Source of the DNA: Deltaproteobacteria bacterium
Lineage (GTDB): Bacteria > Desulfobacterota > Desulfarculia > Desulfarculales > Desulfarculaceae
Assembly (NCBI GenBank): GCA_021815655.1
Contig: JAKAGJ010000082.1
Coordinates: forward strand, 1 to 7,613
Length of the DNA stretch: 7,613 nt
Reading direction: 5' to 3'
Positions 6,753 through 7,613 of the stretch are shown piece after piece (the first letter of the stretch is position 1; each line of letters opens with the position of its first letter). The notes under the pieces were generated by a model. The model was not told the DNA's origin. It saw only the letters and a program-made list of their open reading frames with translations, and searched no databases. The position numbers and the translations under genes are program-made.

Positions 6753-6758
6753 CTCCTT
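6753..6758 (-). promoter_or_regulatory. Ribosome binding site fixing the QueG-like start at 6745
   Basis: Minus-strand AAGGAG lies seven bases before the ATG at 6745. The frame stays open to 6931, but the extra 62 residues do not resemble the family and would run through the promoter region, so the shorter start is chosen. Confidence 0.75.
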
Positions 6759-6790
6759 GTCGGATTAAGAATGGGAAGTCCTTTACTCCG

Positions 6791-6819
6791 ACTATACGCA
6801 ACCCCCGGCCCCGGGCCAA
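6791..6819 (-). promoter_or_regulatory. Candidate promoter for the QueG-like/tpx transcript
   Basis: On the minus strand TATAGT (6796-6791) matches five of six -10 positions, and TTGGCC (6819-6814) sits 17 bases upstream with four of six -35 matches. Transcription would start near 6784, about 39 bases before the ATG at 6745. Confidence 0.4.
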
Positions 6820-6882
6820 GCCTTGTTGGCAAGCCTGACGCGGGCATTGTGCCGCCCTCCATGAGGAAGGTAAAATAGGATG

Positions 6883-6911
6883 TTGACGGCGGCCTTTCTT
6901 GATAGTATATA
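6883..6911 (+). promoter_or_regulatory. Candidate sigma-70 promoter for rubrerythrin
   Basis: TTGACG (6883-6888) is followed after 17 bases by TATATA (6906-6911); TATAGT at 6908-6913 is an alternative -10 with a 19-base spacer. The area 6870-6930 is strikingly AT-rich for this genome. The start point would be near 6918, leaving a leader of about 57 bases. Confidence 0.5.
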
Positions 6912-6924
6912 GTAATAAATATCA
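6900..6924. promoter_or_regulatory. Possible operator overlapping the rubrerythrin -10 element
   Basis: TGATA (6900-6904) and TATCA (6920-6924) form an inverted repeat around an AT-rich centre that covers the predicted -10 element. Fur-family peroxide or iron regulators (PerR, Fur) bind AT-rich inverted repeats at such genes, so this is a reasonable operator candidate. The inner symmetry is poor and no consensus is met, so it is speculative. Confidence 0.22.
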
Positions 6925-6975
6925 TTAGCAACTAGATCTCACACCTCACCTTAGCGACAAAAAGGAGAGAAAGAC

Positions 6976-7479
6976 ATGTCCAAAAGCGAGGATATGCTGA
7001 AAGAGGCCTTTGCCGGCGAGTCCCAGGCCAACCGCAAGTACCTGGCCTTCGCCAAAAAAGCCCTGGAGGAGGGCCATCCCCAGGCGGCGCGCATGTTCCG
7101 GGCCGCGGCCGAGGCCGAGACCGTGCACGCCCATGCCCACCTGCGGGCCTTGAAGGGCGTGGGCAGCACCGCCGACAACCTCAAGGCGGCGGTGGCCGGC
7201 GAGACTCACGAATTCACCCACATGTATCCCGAAATGATAACCACCGCCAAGGCCGAGGGGCACAAGGAGGCCGAGCGCTCCTTCACCTACGCCAACGCCG
7301 TGGAGAAGATTCACGCCGAGCTGTATCAGAAGCTCCTGGACAACCTCACCGCCGGCGCCCCCCAGGAGGACTACCCCTACTTCGTCTGCCCGGTCTGCGG
7401 CTATACCGCCGAGGTCAGCGCCCCCGAACGCTGCCCGGTGTGCAACGCCAAGGGCGACCGCTTCATCAAGATCGACTAG
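6976..7479 (+). CDS. rbr: Rubrerythrin (di-iron domain plus rubredoxin-like domain)
   Basis: The 167-residue product is a short rubrerythrin, a cytoplasmic peroxidase of anaerobes that takes electrons from rubredoxin or NADH-linked donors and reduces hydrogen peroxide to water. The ferritin-like helices (1-125) carry the di-iron ligands E15 in AGESQAN, E48 and H51 in AEAETVHA, E76 and E79 in AGETHEF, and E110 with H113 in AVEKIHAEL. The C-terminal rubredoxin-like domain has C138-x2-C141 and C153-x2-C156, which hold one iron. The ATG at 6976 follows AGGAGA by seven bases. The gene is divergent from the QueG-like/tpx pair across a shared 230-base region and ends before a strong terminator, so it is probably transcribed alone. 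Nothing appears missing. Confidence 0.96.
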   Translation: MSKSEDMLKEAFAGESQANRKYLAFAKKALEEGHPQAARMFRAAAEAETVHAHAHLRALKGVGSTADNLKAAVAGETHEFTHMYPEMITTAKAEGHKEAERSFTYANAVEKIHAELYQKLLDNLTAGAPQEDYPYFVCPVCGYTAEVSAPERCPVCNAKGDRFIKID

Positions 7480-7570
7480 CCGGCGGCGTGCCCGCCGCGG
7501 GGCGATGACGGGTCGGGTGGCGTTGTGGCCTGGGAGGACGCCGGCGGCTCCCATTGCGGCGCTGTTGAAC

Positions 7571-7603
7571 CAAACCGGGCGGGGATAAACCCCGCCCGGT
7601 TTG
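7571..7603 (+). terminator. Intrinsic terminator downstream of rubrerythrin
   Basis: A perfect 14-bp stem (CAAACCGGGCGGGG at 7571-7584 with 7590-7603) closes a five-base loop ATAAA. The 3' arm ends in GGTTTG and is followed by TTG, giving a short U-rich end. The symmetry means it could also stop transcription arriving from the right on the minus strand. It lies about 90 bases after the rubrerythrin stop; a smaller GC stem (7481-7486 with 7492-7497) comes first. Confidence 0.75.
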
Positions 7604-7613
7604 TTGCCTAGAC

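Noticed and set aside
6746..6931. N-terminal extension of the QueG-like frame by 62 residues.
   Set aside because: The extension crosses the promoter region, does not resemble the family, and the ATG at 6745 has a well-placed ribosome site.
6946..7554. A 202-codon minus-strand open frame opposite rubrerythrin.
   Set aside because: It is the antisense shadow of a clear rubrerythrin and consists of Gly/Val/Leu-rich sequence without motifs.
7561..7569. GCTGTTGAA shared with the left hairpin (65-73), as if it were a second copy of a dispersed repeat.
   Set aside because: Only nine bases match and the flanking palindrome is different; such a match is expected by chance in a window of this size.

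Overview
The window is a GC-rich (roughly two-thirds G+C by eye) piece of a bacterial chromosome. The gene set suggests an anaerobic or microaerophilic member of the former Deltaproteobacteria (Desulfobacterota), possibly near Desulfarculus. The reasons are a short rubrerythrin, a QueG-like iron-sulfur protein of the type common in sulfate reducers, a thiol peroxidase, a cytidylate-kinase-like/BON fusion, and a long multi-PAS GGDEF-EAL protein. This placement rests on protein style and composition only and is low confidence. I see no phage, insertion sequence, CRISPR array, tRNA or rRNA.

Layout, left to right. Positions 1-53 hold the last 16 codons of a gene entering from the left. A non-coding stretch of about 250 bases follows, with two strong palindromes: a 13-bp hairpin with a GAAA loop, and a 32-base near-perfect palindrome. 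A plus-strand gene (302-1120) encodes a cytidylate-kinase-like domain fused to a BON domain; its nucleotide-binding loop looks degenerate. It converges, 16 bases apart, on a large minus-strand gene (1137-5114, TTG start). That gene encodes a membrane-anchored protein with a Cache-like periplasmic sensor, four PAS domains and complete GGDEF and EAL domains, predicted to make and degrade cyclic di-GMP. A GC-rich stem-loop sits in its leader. Further right, also on the minus strand, are a thiol peroxidase (tpx, 5303-5818) and, 48 bases upstream of it, a QueG-like 4Fe-4S protein (5867-6745); these two look like one transcript. A 230-base intergenic region, AT-rich at its right end, separates them from a divergent plus-strand rubrerythrin (6976-7479). 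A 14-bp stem terminator closes the window.

The right half reads as a small peroxide/oxygen defence module: rubrerythrin and thiol peroxidase both reduce peroxides, and the iron-sulfur protein between them may be a redox partner or a corrinoid-type reductase. The neighbouring cyclic di-GMP enzyme has its own promoter candidate. One of its PAS domains carries a Cys-His...Cys-x2-Cys set that could sense redox state or bind a metal. Most of the window is ordinary. The points most worth a second look are the eroded P-loop of the kinase-BON fusion, the cysteine-bearing PAS domain, the unassigned QueG-like protein, the leader hairpin and the two palindromes at the left end.
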